A stretch of DNA of 64,000 nucleotides from Kaistella carnis (GCF_003860585.1 NZ_CP034159.1:1426001-1490000), one strand, 5' to 3'; shown: positions 17,460 through 27,838, counted from the stretch's first letter. Made by a program: numbers and translations. The notes: generated by a model not told the origin, from the letters alone.

Positions 17460-17567
17460 GCTATGGCTTGGTCAGTCCTCACTTGGAAAATCCTGCGGAT
17501 TTTCCAAAGCCAGTTTTTATCAGGAAAGGTCTGTGCCGAAACACGCCACAGCTCATACACGAAACGT
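17440..17567 (+). other. attC-like site, type B, interrupted in its R' core
   Basis: R'' CACCACAAC, left arm GTATATAAGCTATGGC-like (here ATATATAAGCTATGGC), right arm GCCACAGCTCATACAC, then GAAACGT. An IS1182-like element follows; R' resumes as ACGTTACCAG at 20653. The same type is intact at 22415-22548. Confidence 0.7.
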
Positions 17568-17777
17568 CAGGCTGTGAAAAAACTCAGCTTTCCAATAATT
17601 CCTTAAGAAAACCAACCTTCCACACCTCAATAAATGCGTTTTAAGACCGGCTATTTTTTAGGCTGCAATTGATAATGTATTTTCCAAAGGAGCTAAAATA
17701 AACGCAAAACAAGTCTGTCTAAAAACAAAACAAGTTTTCGCTTTGTAAGGTGACTTCCAGTTCTTCAATTTGGCAAT

Positions 17778-19143
17778 GACACTATCCCGCAAAGTGTGTA
17801 AGTTAAAAAGTTAGGGCTTGGGTTTTATAATCTGAGCCTTTCTTCAAAAATAAGCATAAATTGGTTTAAAACAATACCCCAGTTTTGAATGGGCATGGTC
17901 CATTTCTTAGTTGCTTCTCTGAGAGCAAGATAAACGGATTTTAACACTGCATCATCTGTCGGGAATGACATTTTGTTTTTGGTATATTTTCTTATTTTTC
18001 CGTTCAGATTTTCGATTAAGTTGGTGGTATAGATGATCTTACGGATTTCCAAAGGGAAGTCGAAGAATACCGTCAGTTCATCCCAATTTTCCCTCCAGGA
18101 TCTGATGGCGTAAGAATATTTGGATTCCCATTTTTCGGCAAAGTCCTTTAATGCCGCTTCTGCAGCCTGTTTATTTGGTGCGGTATAAATGTGCTTCATA
18201 TCTGCTGTGAAGGCTTTCCTGTCTTTCCAAACAACATATTTACAGGCGTTTCTGATCTGGTGAACGACGCAAATCTGGGTTTGTGACTCAGGGAAAACAG
18301 AACGTATGGTTTGGGTAAATCCATTGAGATTGTCAGTAGCAGTAATCAGGATATCCTCTACGCCACGGGCTTTAAGATCAGTTAATACACTCATCCAGAA
18401 GCTGGAACTTTCATTTTTTCCAAGCCACATTCCCAAGACTTCCTTTCTGCCCTCGCGGTTCAGGCCCACCGCCAGATAGATGGTTTTGTTGATGACTTTG
18501 GAATTTTCCCGAACTTTAAAAACGATACCATCCATCCACACAATGAGATAAAGATCATCCAAAGGACGGTTCTGCCAGCTCACCATTTCACTTGCTACTG
18601 CACTGGTAATGCGGGATATAGTGGAAGTAGAGACCTCAAAATCGTACATATCCCGAATCTGTTCTTCAATATCGCTTACGCTCATCCCTTTTGCATAAAA
18701 AGAGATGATGACGTTTTCCAAGCCTTCGATTATATTATGTCTTTTAGGAACTAAAGCAGGTTCAAAATCCCCATTGCGGTCTCTGGGAACCTTGATTTCA
18801 GATTCTCCAAAAGAGGATTTTATTTTCTTGATTCCGTGACCGTTGCGGTAATTTCCGTCTTTGGTCTTTTCATGCTTTTCGTTGTCCAGATGGGCATCGA
18901 GTTCAGCGTTTAGCATGTGCTCTACGGCACTTTTATGCAATTGTTTGAAGAAAGACGTCAAGTCTTCTCCACTTTTAAAAGATTTGTAAAATTCTTTGTT
19001 GCTTAATAATTCTTCTTTGTCGATCATAGCTGTATAAAGGTTTAAAAATAGTAAAAAGTTATTTCCGGAAAATTTCCGGGCTTGTAAGGGCCCGAAATTT
19101 TTCAGAATAACTTTTCAACTTACACAGTTAGTGGGATGCTACC
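17778..19143 (-). mobile_element. IS256-family insertion sequence, copy 1 (nested)
   Basis: 1366 bases inserted in the 3' end of the IS1182-like transposase gene. Inverted ends: GACACTATCCCGC at the left and the complement of GTGGGATGCTACC at the right. GGCAAT is repeated on both sides (17772-17777 and 19144-19149). Confidence 0.85.
17825..19027 (-). CDS. IS256-family (mutator-type) transposase, copy 1
   Basis: 400 residues, complete. DDE motifs: [12 protein letters not shown] (Asp), [10 protein letters not shown] (Asp) and [17 protein letters not shown] (Glu). Also [13 protein letters not shown], typical of the family. The second copy at 26521 is the same length but clearly diverged, so these are two related elements rather than a recent duplication. 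Confidence 0.9.
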   Translation of the reverse strand: MIDKEELLSNKEFYKSFKSGEDLTSFFKQLHKSAVEHMLNAELDAHLDNEKHEKTKDGNYRNGHGIKKIKSSFGESEIKVPRDRNGDFEPALVPKRHNIIEGLENVIISFYAKGMSVSDIEEQIRDMYDFEVSTSTISRITSAVASEMVSWQNRPLDDLYLIVWMDGIVFKVRENSKVINKTIYLAVGLNREGRKEVLGMWLGKNESSSFWMSVLTDLKARGVEDILITATDNLNGFTQTIRSVFPESQTQICVVHQIRNACKYVVWKDRKAFTADMKHIYTAPNKQAAEAALKDFAEKWESKYSYAIRSWRENWDELTVFFDFPLEIRKIIYTTNLIENLNGKIRKYTKNKMSFPTDDAVLKSVYLALREATKKWTMPIQNWGIVLNQFMLIFEERLRL

Positions 19144-20685
19144 GGCAATTAATTCCGGAACTCCAAGAATATTTATCGCACGTTTGATGTTATACACCAG
19201 CATGATTAAACTGTGTTCACCATTTACTTTTTCAAGTCCCGTTAAATTCGTGTGATTGTAGCCCCACTGCCTTTTGATTGTTCCGAAAATATGCTCGTTG
19301 ATCTCCTGCCGCTTTCGGTATAATTGCGCATTAGCTTGGTAGCGCTGATTGTTTTCTGCAACAGCATCGGCATATTGACTTCTATCAATCTCTCGGCCTC
19401 CTGTTCTGCTCGTACAAAGTGATTTTACAGGACATTCTTTACAAGCTGGAGTTCGGTATTTTTTGAAGTCGTAGCTGTCTCTATCGCGGGTTTTCTTGTG
19501 CCATCGTCCCGTCGTTTTTAAAACTTGGTTTGCCGGACAAGTGTAAGTGTCATCGTCTGTATTGTAAATGAATTTTGAAACAAAATAATCTGGTTGAGTG
19601 CCATTTTCGTTGCTTTTTCCCTGATCTGGATGCGCAACAATGGTGATAATGTTTTGCTCTTTGCATTGGGTGATTTCCCGACCATTGTGATAGCCTTTGT
19701 CAACTAAAGCAGTGAATGTTTCAATTCCCAAATTCTCCTTAGCTTCAATTGCAATTGCGCTCAAAGCATTACGATCATTACGATTAATGGTGTGTGTAGC
19801 CACAACCAAATTATATTGAGCATCAACAGCGGCTTGAATATTATAACTTACTTCTACAACTTGCCCCTGAACCAACAGTGCTCGTGAATCTTCATCGGTA
19901 GTACTTATCTGAGGTTCGCCACTTGCTTTTAGTTTTTCTTCTAAGACTTCGTAGCCGAGTTTATTTTTCTTTAATCTTTCAATCTTTTCCTGAATCTTAG
20001 TGATTGTCACACTATTTTCTTTCTCATCATTCTGAGCCAATTCATCCAGGTATTGCTGTGTTTTCTCTTCAATATAAGCCAGGTGTTTATCGATTTTCTT
20101 TTGATTGAAATTGGCTTTTTTGCTGTTGTGTGCTCTACTTTTAGTACCGTCAATGGCGATGGTTTCTCCGGCAATTAGATCTGCATCTTTCAAAAAAGAA
20201 ACGAATACTTTGAACAGCTTTTTTAAACCCGACGGATTGTTTTTTCTAAAATCAGAAATGCTGTGGTAATTGGGTACAAGTCCAAATAAAAGCCATTGTA
20301 ATTCAATATTGCGCACACATTCTTTTTCGAGTTTCCGTGAACTCCGAAGTCCATTGAGATAACCATACAAATAGATTTTGAGAAATGTTTGCGTACTGAA
20401 ACTCCTTCGTCCTTCCGTTTTTAGCATTTGCAGTTCAAAACCTAATGCTTTTAAATCGATATTCTCAACAAAGGCATCTACAAACCGAACCGAATTATCT
20501 TCAGAAATCGAATCTTCTAAACTTGTAAAAACCATTTGATTGCGGGCTATTCCTGTGATGTGTTGCATTATTAAATATACGAATTTCCTCCCGTATTATT
20601 GAAATAATTTAGCTATTTTTGAAGTAATAAACGGAGGTTTTTTCACAGACTGACGTTACCAGCAATTTCATCCAAAACCTCGTAA

Positions 20686-21633
20686 ATGCAACAAATTTTT
20701 AGAATTTTAATAGTTTCAATCTTTCTTATTTCTTGTGCTTCAAACTCAAAACTTGAAATTGGAAACCATGTCGAGAAAATTGATGGATTAAATATAAATT
20801 ATGAAGTCCGTGGAAAAGGTCCTATTATGTTGGTTGGACACCCGAGTTCAGGAAAAATCGGTTATGAATTAACATTAAAACCACTTGAGGATAATTTCAC
20901 AATAGTTTACTATGATTCTCGTGGAACTGGAAAATCTGATGCCCCAACTAAAATTGAATTTTACAAACCAGAATATTCAGTAAAAGAAATTGAGTTTTTA
21001 AGAGAGAGAATTGGCGCAAACAAAATTTGGCTTTTTGGGCATTCTGACCAAAGTGCGATTGCTCTACAATATGCAGTGGAATATCCAAAAAATATCGCAG
21101 GGCTCATTTTATCAGGAACAAGTTTAGTTGGAACTCAAAACGAATCCATTGAACGAAGGAAAAATTCTGAAAAAAAAAGAATAGCAGAATCTAAATGGTT
21201 TGCAAAAGTCATTGAAGATTGGGACTATATGGTTGCAAAAAATACAACTCTTGATAAAAACGGAAATGACCTTTCTACTGCAAAGACAAAATGGTGGACA
21301 TATAATGAGAAAACCTCGCAGAATGTGATCCCTATTGTATCAGAAATTACAAAAGCAGGAAGAAGAAAACCTGTTGGAAATGAATATTACCTAGAAACTA
21401 GTGATGAAAGAAAAAAATATTTGGAAATTCAGAAGAAAGTTAGGTTCCTTAAAACTAAAGTCTTGATTATTAACGGTAAATACGACACAAATAATCCAGA
21501 GGAGTTTGCTGAGGAATTACATTTTTGGGTTCCCAAATCCACGTTAGTAATCATAGACAAAGCCGGACATTTTCCGTGGATTGAACAACCGACTGAAACA
21601 TTTAAGGAAATAAAAAAATGGTTTCGTGAATAA
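20686..21633 (+). CDS. Alpha/beta-hydrolase lipoprotein (cassette gene)
   Basis: 315 residues. The N-terminus (LIVSIFLISCASN) has a lipobox with Cys17, so the protein is probably membrane-anchored. The alpha/beta-hydrolase fold shows the oxyanion region GHPSSGK, YYDSRGTGKSD, the nucleophile elbow FGHSDQSA (the usual second Gly of GxSxG is Gln), an acid in INGKYDTNNPE and the catalytic His in DKAGHFPW. It resembles proline-iminopeptidase-type hydrolases; the substrate is unknown. The cassette starts GTTACCAGCAATTTC at 20656 and ends GAAACTACAGGTAAC, mostly complementary. Confidence 0.8.
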   Translation: MQQIFRILIVSIFLISCASNSKLEIGNHVEKIDGLNINYEVRGKGPIMLVGHPSSGKIGYELTLKPLEDNFTIVYYDSRGTGKSDAPTKIEFYKPEYSVKEIEFLRERIGANKIWLFGHSDQSAIALQYAVEYPKNIAGLILSGTSLVGTQNESIERRKNSEKKRIAESKWFAKVIEDWDYMVAKNTTLDKNGNDLSTAKTKWWTYNEKTSQNVIPIVSEITKAGRRKPVGNEYYLETSDERKKYLEIQKKVRFLKTKVLIINGKYDTNNPEEFAEELHFWVPKSTLVIIDKAGHFPWIEQPTETFKEIKKWFRE

Positions 21634-21642
21634 AAGAAACTA

Positions 21643-21770
21643 CAGGTAACATATTTCTACAAGCGGGTATGAAGTTTTCATCGAAGATTTTATCGATTAA
21701 TTAAGTTATTAGCAAGTAGAAAGATTTCATATTTTTAGCCCGCCTGCAGAAATACCCAACCGTTATGCGA
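21643..21770 (+). other. attC-like site, long type A, undisturbed
   Basis: R'' CAGGTAAC, left arm ATATTTCTACAAGCGGGTATGAAG, right arm ending CCCGCCTGCAGAAATACCCAACC, R' GTTATGCG (21763-21770). No insertion sequence touches this site, so it shows the native form: cores adjoining arms that pair at about 15 of 19 positions and continue inward. Confidence 0.75.
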
Positions 21771-21863
21771 CATTCCCCACATCAGAATCCGATTAACTTC
21801 TCAAGCTAACGGAATTTTTTGTGGTAATTTTGTTAACTAAAAAATTGGACGTTAGTCGAGATT

Positions 21864-22412
21864 ATGAAAAAAATAACAATACTTATTTTAACTTTTATTT
21901 TAGTGGCATGTTCCACTAAAAAAAATACGCTGGAATCAAATAACAAAAATGGAAATTTTGTTATTAACAAGGACAGTGTAAGTATAATTACACCATATAT
22001 CGAAATAAAGGAAAGGTCAAATTTTTCATTTATTGAGCATCCTGACAAAAGGAAAAACTTAACAGATTTTACAATTCAAACTTTGGAATCAGAATATCCA
22101 AATGCAGAATATATTGAAATCCCTTTTCTATTTAAAGATTATAGAACAATCAATTCGTCATTAGAAAGAGGAATTAGTTATAAAACTGAAAATGCCCCAA
22201 CTGAACTTCTTACGGACAAATATGAAAATTCAATTTTTATATCGATAAATGGTTATTTCGGAGATATAAACAGAGGAGTTATGATGTTGTATGTAATTGA
22301 CAATAAAAATAAAAAGTGGAAAATGATTGAAAGATATGTTTATGATAATAGTCCTTTAGAAACAGACAAAACCAAAAAAAGAATCTTGAAATCATTAGAA
22401 AAACTAAAATAA
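21864..22412 (+). CDS. Small lipoprotein of unknown function (cassette gene)
   Basis: 182 residues with a clear lipoprotein signal (ITILILTFILVACSTKK, Cys17). The mature part is charged and mixed alpha/beta; I recognise no domain. The cassette starts GTTATGCGACA at 21763. Its end reads GTTACACAAC rather than the expected complement, so the end may be recombined. Confidence 0.65.
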   Translation: MKKITILILTFILVACSTKKNTLESNNKNGNFVINKDSVSIITPYIEIKERSNFSFIEHPDKRKNLTDFTIQTLESEYPNAEYIEIPFLFKDYRTINSSLERGISYKTENAPTELLTDKYENSIFISINGYFGDINRGVMMLYVIDNKNKKWKMIERYVYDNSPLETDKTKKRILKSLEKLK

Positions 22413-22414
22413 CG

Positions 22415-22548
22415 TTACACAACAAAGTATATAAGCTATGGCTTGGTCAGTCCTCACTTGGAAAATCCTGCGGATTTTCCAAAGCCAGTTTTTATCAGGA
22501 AAGGTCTGTGCCGAAACACGCCACAGCTCATACACGAAACGTTACCAG
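22415..22548 (+). other. attC-like site, type B, intact
   Basis: R'' TTACACAAC (22415-22423), left arm GTATATAAGCTATGGCTTGG, right arm CCACAGCTCATACACGAAAC, R' GTTACCAG (22541-22548). The inside also holds GGAAAATCCTGCGGATTTTCC, an inner hairpin. It is nearly identical to the interrupted site at 17440. Confidence 0.7.
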
Positions 22549-22629
22549 CGATTTTAATAGCCGTTTCCAAAATAAAATTTGCCTAATTGAAATTAATGTA
22601 ATTACTTTGTGATAACAAAATATAGAATT

Positions 22630-22875
22630 ATGGAATTATCTGTTATAAATATTGGAAACTCGAAAGGAATTAGACTTTCTAAAACTATTCTTGAAAAATA
22701 TAACATTCAGAACAAAATTGAAATTATCCTCGAAAAAGGTTTTATAATTTTGAAACCTAAAGCGGAACCAAGGAAAGATTGGGAAGAAGCATTTAAAGAA
22801 ATGCACGAAAACGGAGACGATCAACTTTTAATTGATGATGTTTTTGAAGACGAAAATTTTGACGAATGGAATTAA
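22630..22875 (+). CDS. MazE/AbrB-like antitoxin (cassette gene)
   Basis: 81 residues from the ATG at 22630. The N-terminal swapped-hairpin domain reads MELSVINIGNSKGIRLSKTI, the usual MazE/SpoVT start, followed by an acidic C-terminal tail (EDENFDEWN) that would cover the toxin. The end overlaps the toxin start by ten bases. It is expected to bind DNA and repress the pair. The cassette begins GTTACCAG at 22541 and also holds the toxin. Confidence 0.85.
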   Translation: MELSVINIGNSKGIRLSKTILEKYNIQNKIEIILEKGFIILKPKAEPRKDWEEAFKEMHENGDDQLLIDDVFEDENFDEWN

Positions 22876-23189
22876 AACAATATCAAATTGTACTGGTTAA
22901 TCTTGATCCAACAATTGGAAGCGAAGTTAAGAAAACAAGACCATGCCTTATTTTTTCGCCAAATGAAATGAATAAATATTTGCAAACGATAGTTATTGCA
23001 CCTATTGGAAGCAGTTCCAAAAATTATCCTACCAGAGTTGAAATTAAAGGAAATAAAACTAAAGGTTGCGTTATGATTGACCAAATAAGAACTGTTGACA
23101 AGCGAAGAATTTCAAAAATTTTTGGAGAATTGTCTGAAAAAGAAATTCAAAAAGTAAAAAGTGTAATAAAAGAAACATTTGTAGATTAA
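22866..23189 (+). CDS. MazF/PemK-family endoribonuclease toxin (cassette gene)
   Basis: 107 residues, full length for MazF. Family pattern: YQIVLVNLDPTIGSEVKKTRPCLI (GSE and KTRP turns), IVIAPIGSS and GCVMIDQIRTVDKRRI. The Arg in KTRP and the region around DQIRTVD form the active site in MazF enzymes, which cut single-stranded mRNA. Toxin-antitoxin pairs are common in sedentary integrons, where they are thought to stabilise arrays; that role is inferred here. Confidence 0.85.
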   Translation: MELKQYQIVLVNLDPTIGSEVKKTRPCLIFSPNEMNKYLQTIVIAPIGSSSKNYPTRVEIKGNKTKGCVMIDQIRTVDKRRISKIFGELSEKEIQKVKSVIKETFVD

Positions 23190-23194
23190 AAAAC

Positions 23195-23555
23195 CACAGG
23201 TAATAACTAAGCTTTAGCTGCGCTCTGTTCGGCTGTGCCTCGAGTCGTTTCGCCTGAAAGACAAGAAACCGAAGGTTCGGCGAAGCCAAATGAATTGATA
23301 AATCACTAAGACCTTTAAAAAATAGAAATTACGAAGTAAAGCCTGTTAGATCCTTTCGCTACGCTCTGGACAGGCTCACCTCCAGTGAGCTTTTCCTCCC
23401 CACTTGGTAACTTTATGGGGTTATGATTTTTAGAATTTAGAATAGTAGAGCAGTTTTTTAGAAGGACTCAGGAACTTTATCAGCAATTAATTAAGTTTTG
23501 CAAGTAGAAGTTTCATTTTTTTATCCTACTGGCATAGATACCAAAGCGTTAGCTG
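23195..23555 (+). other. Composite region: attC-like left end, IS91-like remnant, attC-like right end
   Basis: This 465-base gap holds CACAGGTAATAAC (R'' of the MazEF cassette, 23195-23207), a scrambled hairpin site with about 110 extra bases, GTTAGATCC and the left end of an IS91-like element (23345-23470, close to the copy 2 end at 8471), then a type A right arm ending CCAAAGC-GTTAGCTG (23548-23555). The body of the element and the left arm of the second attC-like site are deleted. Confidence 0.5.
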
Positions 23556-23654
23556 CATGAAAAAAAGCCAGTGTAGGATGTAATGATTTCCCGTTGCTAA
23601 TTGTTTTAATATAGGGAAAAAATTTATTTACAATTAAAAATTTTACTTTCAACA

Positions 23655-25973
23655 ATGTTTAGATTAATTAAACTGCTTACCTTATTAGTGAGCTTAAATA
23701 TTTCTGCACAACAAGAAAATTTAAAAATAAACGGTAAGCTTACGAACAATGATCATCATAAGATTTCATCAGCTGAAATTTATCTTTTTACTGCAAATAA
23801 TGAACTCGTAAGAACCACCATTGTACAAAATGGGAATTTTGAATTTTCCCGACTCAAACCCCGTCAATATTACCTGCAAATTGTATCAAATGATATCACA
23901 CAAAATGAACCCCTGTTTCAGCTTTCCTCCGATCTTACTTTTAATATAATTCTTAAAGAAAAAATTTCCAATCTTGAAGAAGTTCAAATTGCAAGAACTA
24001 GAAATATTTTCAAGGTTCAAAATGGAAATATCAATATTGAGATCGCAAATTCCTCTTTAAGTAAAGTTTCAACATCCACAGATCTATTGGCCAAATTGCC
24101 TTTTATCTACGTAGATGCAAATGGAGAAGGTTTGTCGATGGTAGGCAAAGGCAGTCCACTTTTGTATATTGATAACCAAAAAGTTGATTTCAATGTTTTG
24201 TCTGCCTTATCTGTTGATGAAATTAAATCTGTTGAAATCATCAGAAATCCTTCAGCAAAATATGAAGCAGCAGGAAAAGCGGTGATCAAAATTATATTAA
24301 AAAACAGTAGAAAAGAAGGCTATAAATTAACGCTGAACGAAACAGCTGTATTCAACAAACGTTTCAGCAATAATTTTTCAGCCAATTTTCAGCAGAAAAA
24401 AAATAAAACCGAATGGAAACTAAATGCTGCTTATAATCAAATACAACATTGGGAAAGCAATGGTTTTGATTATTCTGTTCCCGGCAAAAATATTAAGTCG
24501 GACTATATCATTACCTCAATTACCAACCGTCCACAAGTCATTTTAGGCACCAGCTTATATCAGGAATTGAATGATGGAGATAACTTAACATTTACCGTAA
24601 ATGGAAATTTAAGGCCCGATAAAGGTGATAATAATACGGTCACGAACTATGAAGTTAACGGACTGAAATCTCAAATATTAACATTAAATCCGCAGGACAG
24701 AAAAAGAGCGACTATCAATTCTATTTTTAATTATAATAAGCAATTGAAATCTATAAACGCTACTATTTTCACAGGTTTGCAATATACGCGGGAAAGCAAT
24801 AATGTAGATCTGGACTTTTACAACAATATTGATAATTCTGGGTACAATTTTAGCCAGTTTAGAAAACAAAAATATGCAGTGAATGCTTATTCGGGAAGAA
24901 TTGACATCGAGAAAAAAATTAAGGAAAACTACCAATTGGGAATTGGCGGTATTTTTACCAAAGCAGATGCCACGACCAATAATGTTATTGATTATAGAAA
25001 CACAAAACCTTTAGAATATTTTAAATATTTTTTTAATGAAGAAAATTTTGCTTCCTATGCAGAGTTTTCAGGTGAAAAAGAAAAATTAAGTTTTAAGGGT
25101 GGCATTCGTTTGGAAACAACATCCGCAAATGGTTTTTACCAGATCTTGAAGGAGAAAAATATTTCCAGACATTATGTCGATTGGTTTCCGAGCGCAGAAT
25201 TATCCTTTAAACAAAATGAGAATTACATCTATACGCTAAACTTTAAAAAAAGTATTGACAGACCGGGTTATAGTGATCTAGCTTCGGGCGGTTTATACAG
25301 CAGTCCATATGTTGAATATCAAGGGAATCCAGATCTTTTGCCCTCTTACACCAACGAACTTTCAGCAAGCATCAACTTGAAAAAATGGGCAATAAATGCT
25401 TCTGTGTATGAAAGCAAAAACCCCATAGGCTTCGGACTTTTTTATAATGAAAATGAAAATATATCAAAGTTTACTACCAAAAATTTTGACAAAGAAAGTG
25501 GGGCAAGTTTAGGATTGGATGTTCCATTTGAATATAAAATTTTAACTTCCCAGAATAGTTTATCCATCAATTATTCAAAAACAGAAGACCGTCTTGCAGT
25601 TATAAAACAATCCACACCGTATCTTTATCTCTATACAAATAATACGATAAAACTTGGAAAAGGCTTTAATTTTCTTTTAGATGGCACTTGGATTACCAAA
25701 AGAATGCAAGGAATTTATGAGTACAACAAAATGGTATTATTAAATTTGGGATTGACTAAATCAATTTCAAATTTTGACTTCACTTTGCGTTACAATGATG
25801 TTTTCAATCAAAATACATTTGTCCAAAAATTAAGTTATGACAAAATCATAACGAAAGGCAGTTTTTATGGAAATACGCCAACTCTTTCTGTAGGAATAAA
25901 GTACAACTTTGGAAAAGTTTCAAATTCAGAATATAAAGAGAAGCAAATCAATGAAACTGTGGACAGGATTTAA
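23655..25973 (+). CDS. Outer-membrane beta-barrel (TonB-receptor-like) protein (cassette gene)
   Basis: 772 residues. Signal peptide (MFRLIKLLTLLVSLNISAQ), a carboxypeptidase-regulatory-like beta domain (residues about 20-95), a plug-like domain (LLAKLPFIYVDANGEGLSMVGKG through VEIIRNPSAKYEAAGKAVI) and a long beta barrel ending in SVGIKYNFGK. It matches the Bacteroidota outer-membrane beta-barrel family rather than a full SusC. The ligand is unknown. It is unusually long for a cassette gene. The cassette starts GTTAGCTGCATG at 23548. Confidence 0.8.
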   Translation: MFRLIKLLTLLVSLNISAQQENLKINGKLTNNDHHKISSAEIYLFTANNELVRTTIVQNGNFEFSRLKPRQYYLQIVSNDITQNEPLFQLSSDLTFNIILKEKISNLEEVQIARTRNIFKVQNGNINIEIANSSLSKVSTSTDLLAKLPFIYVDANGEGLSMVGKGSPLLYIDNQKVDFNVLSALSVDEIKSVEIIRNPSAKYEAAGKAVIKIILKNSRKEGYKLTLNETAVFNKRFSNNFSANFQQKKNKTEWKLNAAYNQIQHWESNGFDYSVPGKNIKSDYIITSITNRPQVILGTSLYQELNDGDNLTFTVNGNLRPDKGDNNTVTNYEVNGLKSQILTLNPQDRKRATINSIFNYNKQLKSINATIFTGLQYTRESNNVDLDFYNNIDNSGYNFSQFRKQKYAVNAYSGRIDIEKKIKENYQLGIGGIFTKADATTNNVIDYRNTKPLEYFKYFFNEENFASYAEFSGEKEKLSFKGGIRLETTSANGFYQILKEKNISRHYVDWFPSAELSFKQNENYIYTLNFKKSIDRPGYSDLASGGLYSSPYVEYQGNPDLLPSYTNELSASINLKKWAINASVYESKNPIGFGLFYNENENISKFTTKNFDKESGASLGLDVPFEYKILTSQNSLSINYSKTEDRLAVIKQSTPYLYLYTNNTIKLGKGFNFLLDGTWITKRMQGIYEYNKMVLLNLGLTKSISNFDFTLRYNDVFNQNTFVQKLSYDKIITKGSFYGNTPTLSVGIKYNFGKVSNSEYKEKQINETVDRI

Positions 25974-25985
25974 TGCAAAAATTGA

Positions 25986-26421
25986 AAAGCAGATGCAGAT
26001 TTTCAGTGGGAAGCAAATGAGAAGTTAAGTAAACTTCTAAAACATTACGGTGAAAAGATGCCTGATTATTTTGGTGGTGGATTCATAGACGAAAAAGGAA
26101 ATTTAGTTATAAATATTAAAGGAAAATTGGAAAATGGTAAAGCAAAAGTTATAAAAATTATAGGAAGTAATAAAATCCGATTTCAGAGTACAAAGTATTC
26201 GAATAAGGAATTGAATAATATTATGGATTATCTAAATAATTTTGCACAAAAGCCTGAAAAAAAAAATAACATCTAATCTCTCCGGCTGGTCACAAATGGA
26301 AGATCATATTGAAGTTTGCTTTAAAAAAATGGATAAAAATAGTGAAGCAGATTTTAGAAAATATATTTCAAATTCAGAGGCTATTCGTTTTAGGGAATGT
26401 GGGGAATTCCAATTTAATTAG
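25986..26421 (+). pseudogene. Frameshifted hypothetical gene
   Basis: One frame (25986-26276) reads FQWEANEKLSKLL, MPDYFGGGFIDEKGN and FAQKPEKK; a one-base shift after an A-run at about 26262 leads into GWSQMEDHIEVCFKKMD and FRECGEFQFN, stop at 26419-26421. Together they would give roughly 145 residues. I do not recognise the family. A related decayed fragment lies at 41315-41515 (FAQKPENKN, MENHVEVCFVKM, FKECGRIRLE). Confidence 0.6.
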
Positions 26422-26470
26422 TTTTAGGCGCAAAAATGAACTAAAAACTGTGGCTAAAGAAGGTATATCT

Positions 26471-27838
26471 GACACTGTCCCGCAAAGTGTGTAAGTTGAA
26501 AAGTTTAAGACTTGAGTTTTTTATAACTTGAGCCTTTCTTCAAATATAAGCATAAATTGATTTAATACGATTCCCCAATCTCGAATCGGCATTGTCCATT
26601 TTTTTGTTGCTTCTCTTAAGGCAAGGAAAACTGACTTTAAAACCGCATCATCAGTAGGAAAAGACATTTTATTTTTAGTATATTTTCTTATTTTTCCGTT
26701 GAGATTTTCTATTAAATTGGTGGTGTAAATGATTTTACGGATTTCCACCGGAAATTCGAAAAATACCGTTAATTCATCCCAATTATCTCTCCAGGATTTG
26801 ATGGCATACGAATATTTAGATTCCCATTTTTCTGCAAAATCATTTAAGGCGGCTTCTGCGGCTTGCTTGGTGGGAGCGTTGTAAATGTGTTTCATGTCGG
26901 AAGTAAAGGCTTTTCTGTCCTTCCAAACTACGTATTTACAAGCATTTCTAATCTGATGCACCACGCAGATCTGAGTTTGAGATTGTGGGAAAACACTGCG
27001 AATAGTTTGGGTAAATCCATTGAGATTATCCGTTGCAGTGATCAGTATATCTTCTACGCCACGTGCTTTTATGTCAGTTAAAACGCTCATCCAAAAACTG
27101 GAACTTTCGTTTTTTCCAAGCCACATTCCCAGAACTTCTTTTCTTCCATCCCGTCTTAAACCAACGGCAAGATAAATGGTTTTGTTGATAACTTTTGAGT
27201 TCTCACGGACTTTAAAAACAATTCCATCCATCCAAACAATGAGGTATAAATCCTCTAGTGGCCGATTTTGCCAAGCGACAATCTCACTGGAAACCGCATT
27301 GGTAATCCTGGATATTGTGGATGTTGAAACATCAAAATCATACATTTCCTTGATCTGATCTTCAATATCACTTACACTCATTCCTTTGGCATAAAATGAG
27401 ATGATAACATTTTCCAAACCTTCAATAATATTATGCCTTTTGGGAACTAAGGCTGGCTCAAAAGTACTTTCCCTATCCCGCGGAACTTTAATTTCATCTT
27501 CGCCAAAAGAGGTTTTTATCTTCTTGGTTTGATGGCCATTGCGATAATTTCCGTCTTTTGTTTTTTGATGTTTCTCGGTATCCAGATGGTCATCTAATTC
27601 GGCTTCGAGCATATGTTCTACGGCTCGTTTGTGCATTGTTTTGAAGAAAGAGGTTAAATCTTCTCCACTCTTGAAGGATTTGTAGAAATCCTTGTTGTTT
27701 AATAATTCTTCTTTGTCGATCATAACTGTATAAAGTTTAAAAATAGTAAAAAGTTATTTCCGAAAAAGTTTTGAGCTTTTGAAGGCTCAAAATTTTTCAG
27801 AATAATTTTTCAACTTACACAGTTAGTGAAACACTACC
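26471..27838 (-). mobile_element. IS256-family insertion sequence, copy 2
   Basis: 1368 bases; left end GACACTGTCCCGC, right end GTGAAACACTACC. Perfect 8-base direct repeats GTATATCT at 26463-26470 and 27839-27846. The target lies in the left arm of an attC-like site. Confidence 0.85.
26521..27723 (-). CDS. IS256-family (mutator-type) transposase, copy 2
   Basis: 400 residues, complete, with the same DDE motifs as copy 1 ([27 protein letters not shown]). It differs from copy 1 at many conservative positions (for example [20 protein letters not shown] against [20 protein letters not shown]). Confidence 0.9.
   Translation of the reverse strand: MIDKEELLNNKDFYKSFKSGEDLTSFFKTMHKRAVEHMLEAELDDHLDTEKHQKTKDGNYRNGHQTKKIKTSFGEDEIKVPRDRESTFEPALVPKRHNIIEGLENVIISFYAKGMSVSDIEDQIKEMYDFDVSTSTISRITNAVSSEIVAWQNRPLEDLYLIVWMDGIVFKVRENSKVINKTIYLAVGLRRDGRKEVLGMWLGKNESSSFWMSVLTDIKARGVEDILITATDNLNGFTQTIRSVFPQSQTQICVVHQIRNACKYVVWKDRKAFTSDMKHIYNAPTKQAAEAALNDFAEKWESKYSYAIKSWRDNWDELTVFFEFPVEIRKIIYTTNLIENLNGKIRKYTKNKMSFPTDDAVLKSVFLALREATKKWTMPIRDWGIVLNQFMLIFEERLKL

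Larger units (their letters stand above)
17658..20568 (-). pseudogene. IS1182-family transposase interrupted by IS256-like element
   Basis: Bases 20568-19150 encode residues 1 to about 473 of the copy 1 protein, nearly identical. The frame then enters the IS256-like end and stops (ELIAGSIPLTV). The last about 38 codons are found in place at 17658-17777 beyond the insertion. The truncated product keeps all three acidic residues, so residual activity cannot be excluded. Confidence 0.85.
17568..20652 (-). mobile_element. IS1182-like insertion sequence, copy 2, split by IS256-like element
   Basis: Ends match copy 1 (CAGGCTGTGAAAAAAC at the left). 4-base direct repeats ACGT flank it at 17564-17567 and 20653-20656. 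Subtracting the nested 1366-base element and its 6-base repeat gives 1713 bases, equal to copy 1. Confidence 0.85.
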
